64,000 nucleotides of DNA from Gracilariopsis chorda (GCA_003194525.1 NBIV01000145.1:1-64000); one strand, 5' to 3'; shown: positions 30,421 to 41,401, counted from the first letter of the stretch. Numbers and translations are program-made. Notes: generated by a model not told the origin, from the sequence alone.

Positions 30421-32719
30421 CACTTACTGAGCTACGATAAGTGTTAGATTTCTAAGGGGTTTTCGACAGCAGGGCGTTTCGCCACCGACGCTTATTGCCT
30501 TCGACACTACATTAATCTCTTCATTCGTCCTTTAGATACCGCCGGCAGAGGGGCATACCCCGACAAGGCGCTTTCGCATGTTCCACGATTGCCACTCAAG
30601 AAACCATGAGCGGCGTCCCTACGACCTAACCATCACACCATCGGCGAGATCAGAAGCAAGAATCAGTCCGTGGCCTTTCACGGCCATCGAAACCGAGTGC
30701 AGTCCCTCCGAGAAAACCCGTCGAAAACCCCGGTCTATTGGCTTCGTAGAAGCTCTCCCTTCAGAAGGGAAAAATTCAGGGAAGACGCCTGTATGATCTT
30801 ACTCCGATGACCGGCTCCTGACCTACTGCGCGCATGCAGCTAGATGGGGGCATTTTATCGATGTGCCACCCAGGTCCACGAGGGCGATCGGCAAGCTGGC
30901 CGATCGCTTGGACGAGTTTAACGACCTCCTAGGTGGAAATTGGACTCTCAAAATGGAGAAAAGGGGTCACAAGGCCTAGTTTCGTTCAACAGAAGGATTC
31001 GAGGATACATGTGTGTATGTGTGTGCTGATAAGAGCTCGTGTCTCTAATTTCAAGACTACAGTAGGTGTTAGATTGGAAAGAACCCATCTCTCTCAAGAT
31101 ATACCAACAACGTCCCTGGCCAAGTTCTTATTATGGATTCGGCGTCAGAACCTTGCCTCTCTCCGCGAAGTGGAAGTTCTCTACGTCGAAACGCCGTTCT
31201 TCGGCGGCCTCTAAGAATGAAATGATCTACACTATTTAGTATGTTGAGCCCACATCCGAGCGGGTAGAAACATTTCCTGTTGCGGATAAACGTAGAAACA
31301 GGGTATAGTGTTGGGACGTGACCGATAAGTTTTTCTTAGAGTCACTGTATTCAGCAGCGGCTCTGGAACTTCGCTTACCGGCTCTTCACTAGTAAGGCGG
31401 ATGTGGGTTCTTTGTTTCACTTCTCGAAAGTCGATCTCTTTATGGAGCTGCTGCTCGATAGATAAGTCAAGGCTTTCTATCCAACCATGGATAGCTATGT
31501 ATGCAGATATAAGACTCGTCATTATCTAAGATACCTCTTCTATAATGAATTAACGTGCATGGATCTAGCCCTAAGTCACTGAAGAATTGTATGGGTAGGA
31601 ATGCTAACACTTCACCCCTCGTGAATTTTCCTATCTGCCTTCGTCATCGAGCACTGGAAGAAGTTGCACGTCTTCATCTCTTGCACTGGCATTTTTAGGC
31701 AGCACAGCCCTCATAAAAAGAAACAGAATTCTTCTTCGGAACAATAGTAATACAGTTGATGTTGTTCAGGAGAACGACTGCTCTCAAAGCCACAAACACA
31801 ATATTACTGAATCCGAGCAACGTTTGTAAGCACGTGCACTGACCAGCAATGATGCTCTTTTGCGATGAACGGATGTCTCCCGAATGCCTGCTTGAACGTG
31901 TACTGTGCCTCCACTGGAGCGAACTCGCTGCGAAGTTGCGTGGTTCCGCAACCCAACCTTTGGTAGGGACTGCAAGAAAGGGGCCGGTGCCACACTATTC
32001 TCCTAAATATATATCACTTACCTAAAGCCGAGGGAACGGCAAATGCGGCTCAGCTCGCAGTTCAGATGCGGTGATTTCTTCATACATGGATATCGGCAAC
32101 GGATTGGGCCTGTCAAGGAATTGGTCTTGTAGCAGGGAATTTACCACACAATGGAGTAGCAACTAACGATTTCAGCTGGCATACTGAGCTAAGTTATTCT
32201 CAGTATCCAGCACTGTCTTTGAAGAATATCGATCTTGAATACCGAATGTTGGCTTATCGGTAAGCAGTAGACAGTGGATTTCGTGGTTTCCAGGAACAGC
32301 AATGATCCGGAAAGGACGCACCTTAATAAACTTGTTTACCTGCCGCACGAATTCTTTCCGCTTTGACATCAGTTCCCATAATCGCGTAAGAGCCAGTGAG
32401 TAGTTTGTCCGGTAAGTATACTACCGCTTCCTCATTAGGACAATGAATGTGTAGGAATTATATTGTGCTTACCGCATCTCATCGATGGTTTGAATAGAGC
32501 CATTGAGATTGCTGGAATATTCGCTTCGTTCAGTGATGCTTCCGGCTGAGCAATATGCCGTGTTCAGACACTGTGGAACACGTTTTAAAGTTGGTCAGGA
32601 ATGGATCAAGAAACGTGACGTGCCCGTCGAATCACGGTCGTCGCGTCAGCTATGTTCTGCGTGGATCTAGCCATGGATGCATGGTTTCAGAGAGCCAATT
32701 CAATTGCTATTCGTGGACT

Positions 32720-32786
32720 CCACCCGTTTTGCATGGTCGTTCACTCTCCACGACGTGGAGAGTGAACGACCAGGCAAAACGGGTGG
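32720..32786. repeat. Near-perfect 32-bp palindrome with 3-nt spacer
   Basis: The left arm 32720-32751 and right arm 32755-32786 are inverted copies with a single mismatch (T against G at the GCATGG/CCAGGC position), separated by GAC. Confidence 0.95.
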
Positions 32787-33391
32787 CATAGCAGATAGAA
32801 TTTTCGCCATATAAGAGAATGACGGGCAGCTCATCTGCCTCGATCGAGTTCCCATGCGTAGCATCTAGCCCATGAACAAGACCTTCACGAATGGTCTCCG
32901 ACGGTCTTGTTGAGGATCGGCTCCTTGTCATGATGCAAGATGCATTGACCATCATCTTCTACTCTTGTTGATGAGACAGCGGCTATAAGTGGTTTTACTA
33001 TTTTGTTGACCAATCTTGGATCAAACCGTTTCGCGCCTCTGAAACTCCATAGCACTTTGACGGTTTTGAGAAGAGCAAGAATGAGGCATCTAAGACGATC
33101 CAGCGGTTGGTATCGACAGCACAGCCCTTTATCGACGTCCGGGGATACGAGAATATTGATGTTGGTGCATTCTGGGTCAGAATAGGATGCAAATAAGTTG
33201 TGAAACTATTGTGGATGCGATGAGATGTTCTGGGGAAGTATTCACCCAAATCGGACCTCTTCTTGGAGTCAGTATGAAGGTCGGATTTTGGCAATGAGGT
33301 ACGGTGACAGTATTGCGAAGAATGAAGTGGGGGGATTATTTGAAAAGACATGGGCGGACGGAGATGGACAAGAAGCGCATGATGTACACTC

Positions 33392-33456
33392 TGCCCGTCA
33401 CCTAAGGTCACTCCCTCTACTTATGGAAACGAGGCAGTGCCCTTAGGTGACAGGCA
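33392..33456. repeat. Long hairpin with 23 pairs
   Basis: Stems of 4, 11, 4 and 4 bp separated by 1x1 mismatches (core GTCACCTAAGG with CCTTAGGTGAC), closing a 13-nt loop at 33418-33430. Confidence 0.85.
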
Positions 33457-34116
33457 AAGTGGACATCCTGTGCAGCTCAGTGAAGCACCGGAAAGTTCAG
33501 TCGGAGGGCAATGAATAGATGTTTGCAGCAGTGCGTACCAGTGGCAGTTGCAGGATTCAGTGTCGTGAAGAGTATGGGTGTGGAAGTGGCTTCCCGATGA
33601 GAAAGCGAGGAGCGAGAGGTGTGATATGTAAAAGGGTGTGATGTGCCATCCTGGGGCCATGACCTGGGTAATGTGATACCGGCGACGGTTCGTGGTTCAG
33701 GGAGGGCACGTAAAAAGCGGAACAAGCAAAAAATTGACAGATGCCCGGGGGTTTGACGGGCCATGTATTCGCATATGCCCGCGCTCATGAGACGAAAGAT
33801 CAGCTGGTTGAGGATCATGCGAAGGTAAATTACTACTTTGCTGTTTGTTTTTCTTTTTGTTCGGTTCGGGCTAGGGTAATTACAAGCGAAAGGTGAGAAA
33901 ACAAATGGTCGGCACGAGGCAATTGAAAGGTCATCCACGCAAGTTGCGCTGTATGTGTGTAGACTATGCCCCACTGTCTCGTTTCCGCAAGCATGGCCTG
34001 GAAGATACAGCTGGAGATTGCTGACTAGCTATGCCGCGCACGCATTCACGCCTCCCGCTCCTGTACCGCGCTTCCACCGTAACCCGTTCTCAACCAAATA
34101 TCCAACAGAACCAAAC

Positions 34117-35601
34117 ATGCCGCGCAATGTAAACTGGATGGAGGACCGACTCCGTTGCTCTCCCCCACGTCGTTTCCTTCCAATCCGCACAGCATATCTA
34201 CACCATCTCCCCGACGAGGTGCTATTGCGCATCATTGCAGCAATCATGTCATCCGAACACGGCCTCAGTGACCTGTACAACCTTTCTCTCACAAGCAGCA
34301 GGATGCGTCGTTTGGTGTGGGAAGCAATGGCCGCTACTTCCAAAACTTCGGTCGACATGCAAGGTTGCACTCCGAAACGACTCATATCCACCTCGCCAGC
34401 CGACTTCAGACACGGCGTACGAATGCTTCTGCAGAGCGCCAAACTTGACACTCTTCGTCTCAACCATTTGCCGGTGCACCAACTCAAGCACCTTCTGCGA
34501 CTGGTCGATCACTGGGGTAGTATCTCCGAACTGGCATTCGTCGACGTGGCGCCGCAGGGTGTGCGCATTTCGCAACAAGTAGCTGCGAACATTCACACGC
34601 TCGCAATTACAATGCCCAAGGCAGCAACCTTACTACACCTCGCAGCAATGGGCTGTAAGCCGAAGACTCTACGATTATTCTGTATTGATCAACCCACATT
34701 GCCGGCGTTGACGGAAGCGTGGTCCCGTTTGACACAGAATGTGCAAAGTGCAGAGCTCCTATTTCTGGACGACCTTTACAACGGCAGTTACAATTCACAC
34801 ATGCTGTACGCCGTCCCACATGAGCTCATTCCAAACGACTCCAGCATGCACTGGAGGAGAGCGCGCCCGAGGTCATTGTGCGGTGACGTGATGTGGACCT
34901 TGCGTCGAGACGGATCGCTCTCAAATGATATCGACATAGACGTGATCCGGTTGCGAGACTGGTTGAGCATGTCTGTGAAGAACTATGCATGGCCAGAACC
35001 ACGCTTTCCGCCGTTCTCAGCACGAGGAAACCCATCATCTGTGGTAGTGGTAGTGGATGGCGTCCCAGAAGCAAGCGCATTTCTGAGAAGGCCGGAACCG
35101 CATGCAAATCGCTTCGGCTGTATGATACGAAGCGAATACATACAGTGCAAATCAATATCAATCGTAGGCAAATTCACAACCCTTCACGGCAACGTGGAAC
35201 AACAAGCGATCACCATCGCCAGAACAATGATGCTACTCGCCGCAACAAGTAGAAAGTTCACTCAAATAACCGTCGATTCAACGGTCGCTTCGGCGCTGGC
35301 GGATGTGGGCATTCCGCCGCAGGTGCGTCGTATTGGCATCGCTGATAAGTTTGCCACAGGGCGATTGTTGAGAAAGTTACCGGCCATTTTGCATAACCTC
35401 ACCAGAGACGGGCTTCAACGCAACGTGACGCTGTGGATGAAACGCATGCCGCTGCGCGTGGACCCCACGAAACGAAGGGAAATTGTGATGCGTGCTATCC
35501 GGGCATGTCGTCGTGCAACCAATGCGGGGTTGCGCGGCGACACAGTTCGCGGTGCGCTTGAGGACATGCTGACGGAGGACTGGCAGCTGGACCGCGCTTA
35601 G
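34117..35601 (+). CDS. F-box-like protein, copy A
   Basis: Protein of 494 residues from the ATG at 34117 (MPRNVNW); the frame stays open upstream to 33955, but that part is low in complexity. Near residue 32 an F-box-like motif is visible (HHLPDEVLLRIIAAIM...LYNLSLTSSRMRRLVWEAM), which normally binds Skp1 in an SCF ubiquitin ligase. The rest, about 430 residues, is probably a helical or leucine-rich substrate-binding part (DTLRLNHLPVHQLKHLLRLVDHW). The last 120 residues align with the C-terminus of the gene at 39736-41296 (LPAILHNL..., IRACRRATNAGLRGDTVRGALEDML against LPALLKVV..., IRDALQAALCAEVAGVNCSSLRGVLEKWL). The two are therefore paralogues of a family I do not know by name. Confidence 0.75.
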   Translation: MPRNVNWMEDRLRCSPPRRFLPIRTAYLHHLPDEVLLRIIAAIMSSEHGLSDLYNLSLTSSRMRRLVWEAMAATSKTSVDMQGCTPKRLISTSPADFRHGVRMLLQSAKLDTLRLNHLPVHQLKHLLRLVDHWGSISELAFVDVAPQGVRISQQVAANIHTLAITMPKAATLLHLAAMGCKPKTLRLFCIDQPTLPALTEAWSRLTQNVQSAELLFLDDLYNGSYNSHMLYAVPHELIPNDSSMHWRRARPRSLCGDVMWTLRRDGSLSNDIDIDVIRLRDWLSMSVKNYAWPEPRFPPFSARGNPSSVVVVVDGVPEASAFLRRPEPHANRFGCMIRSEYIQCKSISIVGKFTTLHGNVEQQAITIARTMMLLAATSRKFTQITVDSTVASALADVGIPPQVRRIGIADKFATGRLLRKLPAILHNLTRDGLQRNVTLWMKRMPLRVDPTKRREIVMRAIRACRRATNAGLRGDTVRGALEDMLTEDWQLDRA

Positions 35602-35952
35602 AACCAGACGCATTACACCACTTGCTCGTCTTCTTCGTCGAGACAGGGATGCGCCTCCGCCCGCCCTACATACTGTAGATACCCCCGGAGCCAGCAATGG
35701 GGCGCCTTTGATTCACGGCGGCCGCCGCTTCGAGGATGACCATTGGCTGCCGCGCGCCTTGCGCCTGCGCGCTGCGCGCGCGCCACGTTGGACGCGTCCA
35801 CGACGTAGCGCCGCGCCGCTTGGCGCCACGCGCACACGCGCCGACCTCGACGCACACATGTGGCGCGTCCGTGCACAGCCGCGTCTCCAACGAACCTCAT
35901 CGCACCCGGTCGCAAATCCGCTTCCCGTCCCCGCCTCCTTCCACCGCGCGCA

Positions 35953-36549
35953 ATGCCGGTCTCCCTTTCGTCGCTGCTGCCCGTACTGGTGCTTCTCTCA
36001 TTTGTTCAACTCACTCTTCCGGCCCTCGCCGCCGCTACTCCCACCACATGCGCCGCCGACTACGCCTCGTGCGGTGGTGGAGTGCCCAGTCCGCTCAGTA
36101 ATATGCCCTGTTGCAGTGAGAACTTCTTCTGCTACACTCAAGGCCCGTACTTCTCTCAATGTCGTCCTCGAAAGGAGCGCATGCGTACCCCCGCCGTCAC
36201 ATTCACCGCGCCCTTTTCGCGCTGGTACCGTGTGCATTCCCGTGCCGCCGCCTTCCGCTCCTTTCTCACCGCCGTTCAAGCCAGTCGGTATGGCGCAACA
36301 CCCATTCTTGCCGCCGAGAAGATTCGCGAAATCAAACCCACCACCAGCGAACTTCGCGCAACTCTCCCACGGCTTTCGCGATCGGAACGCTTCCAGCTTC
36401 TCAACCATGTGTCCGCTTGGTCAGGTGTGTGTGCCACCCACGTACAAAGCGGCGTTCTCTCCATCAGCGTATGCCCAAACACCCTCGTCGACCTCATTGC
36501 ACGTCAGCTATCCGAGTTACACGTCGTCGCATCCGTATACGCACTCTAG
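35953..36549 (+). CDS. Secreted protein with CBM1-like cysteine module
   Basis: From the ATG at 35953, 198 residues. A clear signal peptide (SLSSLLPVLVLLSFVQLTLPALAA) is followed by CAADYASCGGG...CCSENFFCYTQGPYFSQC. The spacing of cysteines and the YFSQC ending resemble the cellulose-binding module CBM1, which is also repeated in the Porphyra polysaccharide-binding protein. The cell-wall polysaccharide is the likely ligand. After this module the frame loses a natural composition. An overlapping frame (to 36592) with a Pro-rich, Cys-containing tail (MCPLGQVCVPPTYKAAF) looks more like a real C-terminus, so a short intron or frameshift near 36200-36290 is suspected. Confidence 0.65.
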   Translation: MPVSLSSLLPVLVLLSFVQLTLPALAAATPTTCAADYASCGGGVPSPLSNMPCCSENFFCYTQGPYFSQCRPRKERMRTPAVTFTAPFSRWYRVHSRAAAFRSFLTAVQASRYGATPILAAEKIREIKPTTSELRATLPRLSRSERFQLLNHVSAWSGVCATHVQSGVLSISVCPNTLVDLIARQLSELHVVASVYAL

Positions 36550-36640
36550 TTTAGTAGAAGGCACGTGTGCCCACCTTGCCCCTTTTGTTTAGTCGTTCAC
36601 ACTCTGTAGTCTATCTCATTTAGTACGCATCATGTAACTC

Positions 36641-38146
36641 TCACGGTGATGGTATTTCGCTTAGACCATCGTTCTCAAGTACCTCTTCTTGCCCCCCTGG
36701 TCTTCCTAGCCCCAAAGCCAAAATCAGTGCCCCTGCCAATAGAGCTGCTACACCTCCTAGTGCTAGCATTGCTGCTTGACTGTGAGTCTTTCTTTCCACC
36801 TCCTCTGCAACAAGGGACACAACCACTTCCGGTAGACACTGCGACAAGTTGAACAAAGTGAAGTATATTCCAGCGCGTTCCGGTGCCACGGCTGACACCG
36901 CCTCGCTCATCAAGCTCCACGGCACAGTCATCGTAACCGCCCATGCAAACCCGGTCGACGCGAGCAATACCGTTGCAAACCACGCCTGCCAAGCGTAATG
37001 CAGAAACAGAGTGCATACTAGTGCCCCGCCAAGCATAAAGCTCGCAATCACGTACACCACCTGCATGGACGTCTTGGCGATCAAAGACGGCAATAACGGC
37101 GCGGTAAGTATCGTCAACACGGACTGCAACCCTATTCCCAAGTTGCCCATACGCACGCCCGCATCATACAGTTCGCGAAGGTAGCTCCCCTCCTTGGCGT
37201 TAAAGTCACCGTTTAGAACTTCCTTACCTACCCATGAAGTGCCAAACACAAATAGCGAGAACCATGCAAACCAAGTAAAGCACTGAACCAAAAACGTCTC
37301 ATAGAACGGATACGGTGCTATCTTCGCCGCAGCAAAGAACCCTACTTGACGCTGCTCTATTTCCAAGTTTTCCACCGCCTCGTAGTGAGGTGCCGTCGCC
37401 GAGGACGGTACCGCTTCATATCCCAAAGGCGTTTCCTTTACACAAAAAACTGTTATGCCCATCGTGACTAGCAAGACACACGCGGCAATACTATACAAAG
37501 CCTGCAAGTCACCGGGGAAAAAGAAAAGCGCACGGCTCAACGGCAGGCTCCCCAGAAAGCTCCCAGCACAATTGCCTACCCCAGTACCAAATGCAAAGTA
37601 CGCATTCCCAAGCTTGTGCTGTTCCGGAGGCACCATATCAGCAAGCAGAGCGCGTAACGGACCTTGAGCCGCGTTTATCGCAAAGTCAAGCGCCCAGAAG
37701 GATATGATTGATAATAGCAACGCGCGTGGGTATACCTCCGCCTCTGCGGCGTCCCCCGACGCATGTCCAATTTGGCGAGCAAACGAAAATGAAAGAAGGC
37801 AGAAAAAAGTGAACGCTGTACCAACAATGAGAAACGGACGACGTCGACCGAGACGAGAGGTGCATCTGTCGGAGAGCACGCCCACGATGGGTTGCACCAG
37901 GATGCCGGCAATGGGACCTGCCAACCAGGCGTATGATACAAAACGGTCGGCTAGACCGAGCTCCAACAGAGCCTTCGTCACGTACCCAACCTGAACTGCC
38001 CAGCAGAACTGAATCCCAACCAGGCCGCTTGCGAGGGCGAGCAACTGCCCATGCGTAACGCGAGCTGTTGGTTTCGCTGCTGTACCCAACCGTGGGGGAC
38101 TGATGCTTTGCTCACGCTCATGTCTTGGCGCGGTTGAAGCTTTCAT
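36641..38146 (-). CDS. Sucrose-type MFS transporter (GPH/SUT family)
   Basis: Protein of 501 residues from the ATG at 38146; the frame before it has only a TTG. About twelve membrane segments are visible. The family signatures are present: GVLSDRCTSRLGRRRPFLIVG between segments 2 and 3 (the RRPF motif of sucrose/proton symporters), AQGPLRALLADMVP in segment 5, and the VPWSLMSEAV motif in the C-terminal half, equal to the plant SUT VPFALAS region. It probably carries sucrose or another disaccharide with protons across the plasma membrane or a vacuole-like membrane. Red algae store floridoside and trehalose as well as sucrose-like sugars, so the true substrate is open. Convergent with the CBM1-like gene. 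Confidence 0.85.
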   Translation of the reverse strand: MKASTAPRHEREQSISPPRLGTAAKPTARVTHGQLLALASGLVGIQFCWAVQVGYVTKALLELGLADRFVSYAWLAGPIAGILVQPIVGVLSDRCTSRLGRRRPFLIVGTAFTFFCLLSFSFARQIGHASGDAAEAEVYPRALLLSIISFWALDFAINAAQGPLRALLADMVPPEQHKLGNAYFAFGTGVGNCAGSFLGSLPLSRALFFFPGDLQALYSIAACVLLVTMGITVFCVKETPLGYEAVPSSATAPHYEAVENLEIEQRQVGFFAAAKIAPYPFYETFLVQCFTWFAWFSLFVFGTSWVGKEVLNGDFNAKEGSYLRELYDAGVRMGNLGIGLQSVLTILTAPLLPSLIAKTSMQVVYVIASFMLGGALVCTLFLHYAWQAWFATVLLASTGFAWAVTMTVPWSLMSEAVSAVAPERAGIYFTLFNLSQCLPEVVVSLVAEEVERKTHSQAAMLALGGVAALLAGALILALGLGRPGGQEEVLENDGLSEIPSP

Positions 38147-38675
38147 TGCGAAGCAGGCTACTACCAAGGCGGAAGAAGAAGCATGACATCCCCTCTGCAA
38201 TGATATGCAAAATTTTACGGTTGTGGCTGTTTCTAACTAGCCGTACCAGTGGTACACGTAGGTTTCCGTGCGGGCAGAGCGGTGTTGCCCTTACAGGTTG
38301 TGGAAACAAGGCTTCCCCCGGCGTACAACATGTGAGGTGTCCACGGGCTCTCGGTAGCGGAATGGGAGACGCTTGTTTGTCGGGAACATGATGGGAAACG
38401 CACCGGGGAAAGTGGCGAGACTCGGATGTTTTGTTATGTGCAGTTAGAGAGTTAAGATAGCAAAGCATATTCACAAGCGCCACCATGTACGATTGGACTG
38501 TAGAGCGCATCTATCAGCGACAAGAAACAGTGAGCGACACAACCAGAGCTTGACATAGATACAACAGAGATAAGTTACAAAGCGCATAAGTCATGGCCAC
38601 AAACGACTTGTTGCGCGTACATGAGCGCAGCAGATGAGCAGTCTTGAGGGGGGTGATCAACGGAGAAAGCACGCA
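38147..38675. other. Intergenic, nothing recognised
   Basis: Upstream region of the sugar transporter and 3' flank of the next minus-strand gene. No coding sequence or structure stands out. Confidence 0.6.
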
Positions 38676-39593
38676 TTATGCCGGCAACTGTTGTGCGGCG
38701 CGTGCGGCAAGACGTCGTTCAAATTCCGGTAGCACATCTCGTATATCTGGCAATGAAAGGTCCCTCCACACGGCGCAACGTTTGTTATGCTCCTCTCCAG
38801 CGTGTGTCCATTCCTCAAACAACTGTTGATCGACCAGAAACTCGTCCCATTGTTGATGCTCCTTCTCCCAAAGTTCATCCAAACCAACCTGAGCGAAAAA
38901 AGCAGCAAACTCCTTTTCATCGCCTATCCAGCGCAGTTGGCCGCTGTCAAATTTGAGGCTGGTACGAGAGGGCATGCCTACTGAAGTCGGTTCAAAGGCG
39001 ACATCAATGGACTGACCGTCCAGAATGTCCAAGTCATCATCTCCGTCTGCAAAGTCTGCGAGACAGATCTCGCCTATGAGCTGGTGTTCGTGGTCGTTTT
39101 CGTGATGGTGTTCTGGAAGCAGTCTGAGATTGGTCTTGGTTCGTCCACCCAGTCGAAGGCGTTCTACGGAAGCGTCATCAAGTTCTGCGGCGTATTGTAC
39201 ATAACGAGCACCCTCTCCGGCAGGTCGGTCGCCAACGCTTTTTACAAGGTGACTCTGCGCTCTTCTGAAGAGACCGGATGACTTGTCGGGATCTTGTTCG
39301 GTTTCGCTCTTGGTTCCTTCCGCGTCGCGAGTGCGTCCGCGACGGAGAAAGAGCGAAATTCGATGGCGCGATGTAAGCTGCTCTGCGACGGTTGTGTCGC
39401 GACGCATGGTAGAGTCTCGACGACTGGAAATTCCCGAGGGAGACGGAGAGGCGTTTGGCGAGTTGCGCCGCGAATGGGGACGACGTAGAGAAGACCATCC
39501 GCCGACAATACGCCATCTGCCGGAGAGAGGCGGCGCTTGTGACTGCGGGCGTCGCTTGGGGGAGGAGGAAGGCTTGCTGTGAGTACTGGACAT
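38676..39593 (-). CDS. Hypothetical protein, basic N-terminus and acidic middle
   Basis: Protein of 305 residues from the ATG at 39593 (MSSTHSKPSSSP); an upstream stretch open to 39791 is Pro-rich and unlikely to be translated. Residues about 1-120 are Ser/Arg/Pro-rich. The C-terminal 190 residues have normal composition: LIGEICLADFADGDDDLDILDGQSIDVAF, then FDSGQLRWIGDEKEFAAFFAQVGLDELWEKEHQQWDEFL with several tryptophans and an amphipathic helical pattern. No family recognised. It lies between the transporter and the F-box-like copy B on the same strand. Confidence 0.6.
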   Translation of the reverse strand: MSSTHSKPSSSPKRRPQSQAPPLSGRWRIVGGWSSLRRPHSRRNSPNASPSPSGISSRRDSTMRRDTTVAEQLTSRHRISLFLRRGRTRDAEGTKSETEQDPDKSSGLFRRAQSHLVKSVGDRPAGEGARYVQYAAELDDASVERLRLGGRTKTNLRLLPEHHHENDHEHQLIGEICLADFADGDDDLDILDGQSIDVAFEPTSVGMPSRTSLKFDSGQLRWIGDEKEFAAFFAQVGLDELWEKEHQQWDEFLVDQQLFEEWTHAGEEHNKRCAVWRDLSLPDIRDVLPEFERRLAARAAQQLPA

Positions 39594-39735
39594 GTGTGAG
39601 AGTGGGGGGGGTGGGGGGCGACGAAGGTGCGCGCGGGCGGTGGGAGGAGGGGGGAGGAGGTTTGGCGCGAGGGGCAGCTGCGTTTCGGTTTGTAAATTTT
39701 GGATAGCGCAGCATTGTTTTCGATTATGATATGTA

Positions 39736-41296
39736 CTACGCCGCGGTGAGCACAACGCGCTGGTCGAAGCAAAGCGCGAGCCACTTCTCAAGAACGCCGC
39801 GCAACGAGCTGCAATTAACGCCGGCCACCTCCGCGCACAACGCCGCCTGCAGCGCGTCGCGAATGCTGTGAATCAGGCGCTTGACGTGCGCGCCGTCGAT
39901 GCGCAATCGCACGTCCTCTATCCACAGCGCGTTCGCACCGACCAGCTGCACCACCTTCAGCAGCGCCGGCAGCGCGTTCAACAGTACGCTGTTCGCTTGC
40001 TCGCCCACTACCCCAACGCTCACCCTCTCCCCCGCCGAAGACCATCCCAGACTCGCCCGACCGCTCCCTCCGAACCACCTTCCCGCCTCCTCGCTCGAGA
40101 AATGTGACACCGCTTCATCGGCGCACGCCGCCACCTCAGTGGACAGCACCACTTCATTTGCCCCGATCTGTTTCGCCACGTTAAACGTCGCCGCAAACAC
40201 CATCACGCCCTCACTTGCGTTTCGCATGAACAGCGGCTGCCCGCTAACCGTACGACTCGTCGCCGCCTGTATCTGCAGTTCCGTCGGGCATGCCAGACTA
40301 ATTCGCTCCCGTATCACACTCTCAGCCGCCAGGAAGCTATCCACTTCCATCATCAATCGCTCCCGCATCGTCGGATCAAACGCAGAAGCTGGAGGAAATC
40401 GTTGCAATCCGCCCAGTCCGGATAACCACTCCGACAACCGCACCTTCTCATCGCGCACAAAACGAACTCGCGGATGTCGAGTGAATCGCGCCCCACCAGC
40501 GCGGTCCACCAGTCTCACGGACGGTAAATGACGTCGAATCGCCCATAAACTGGCTCTTAGTTTCTGTACAAAATGATGCGCCTGTTCCAGAGGCAAGTCC
40601 TCTGCAAAACTCATTGAAAACGACGACGCGCTTCTCAAGAGTCGCGCCAAATCTTCTTTCGTCGACTCCCGCATGACCGCCGGCGCAATGCGGAATAGCG
40701 ACAGATCACTTGGACAGCATAGTGCGTTTGCAAATGCTCGTATCGTTTCACGAGACGGCTTGAGAACTACCAGCCGTCGAAGCCGCTGCCCGAACGACCA
40801 TGGCACAAACGATAGCAGCGATAGCGGACCACCCATCTCACCCTGCCCCGTTAACCATGGCGTCGGCGCTCCGTCAACGAACTGAAGGTCTCTAATGAAC
40901 TCACACCGATACACTAGAGCCATAATCTCAAGGTGCGCCTCGCCCAGCGCTGTCAACCTTACGCATCTCAGAGAACGACGTCCCTGGCACAGAATAAACG
41001 TTGCCGCTTCTATATCCACCTGAGGAGCACATAGGACTGCGTGCTGTGGAGCTGGGTATTGTAGATTCAATGTGCGTGGTGCGTGGACGAACGCTCGCTT
41101 CGTTCTTCTGAACAGTCTGTTCAAACGGCGACATGTCTGCGAGAAGTTGAGCGCGTCGCGAGTTTTCCGTAGCGCTTCGTCGTCGAACTCGGACGTTGTC
41201 GGAAAAAAGCCGCGAGAAGATGAGTAGAAGAACGTCGTCAGGTAAATCAAGAAGCGCCTTCACGGTGTGGTAGCGTCGAAAACGGTTGTGATTCAT
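39736..41296 (-). CDS. F-box-like protein, copy B, apparent frameshift at an A6 run
   Basis: The ATG at 41296 starts MNHNRFRRYHTVKALLDLPDDVLLLIFSRL, an F-box start. The frame is lost at a homopolymer (A6 on the plus strand, 41203-41208) and resumes one base off as EFDDEALRKTRDALNFSQTCRRLNRLFRRTKR, the second half of the F-box, then stays open to the stop at 39736. With one base fewer in the run, the product is a continuous protein of about 519 residues. The C-terminal part aligns with copy A (34117-35601). Either the assembly has one extra base or this is a recent pseudogene. Function, if intact, would be substrate choice by an SCF ubiquitin ligase. Confidence 0.7.
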
Positions 41297-41401
41297 TTTG
41301 AACACAAACAGTTAGGAAAGCAGTGGTGGCCTACCGTACTTTGTACCTCCGTGCCATTCCAGAGCCATTTTCAGCACATCGAAACCTCTACCTACGACAC
41401 T

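Larger units (their letters stand above)
29469..34116. other. Long gene-poor block, probably decayed repeats
   Basis: No gene was recognised in 4.6 kb. It contains a repeat segment shared with 42.2 kb (30285-30420), a 67-bp near-perfect palindrome (32720-32786) and a long hairpin (33392-33456), each listed separately. The frame at 32172-32369 has a chance AVPGNHE-like string but no phosphoesterase context. Confidence 0.5.

Noticed and set aside
32172-32369. AVPGNHE string like a metallophosphatase motif
   Set aside because: Only 65 codons, with no other metallophosphatase motif; taken as chance.
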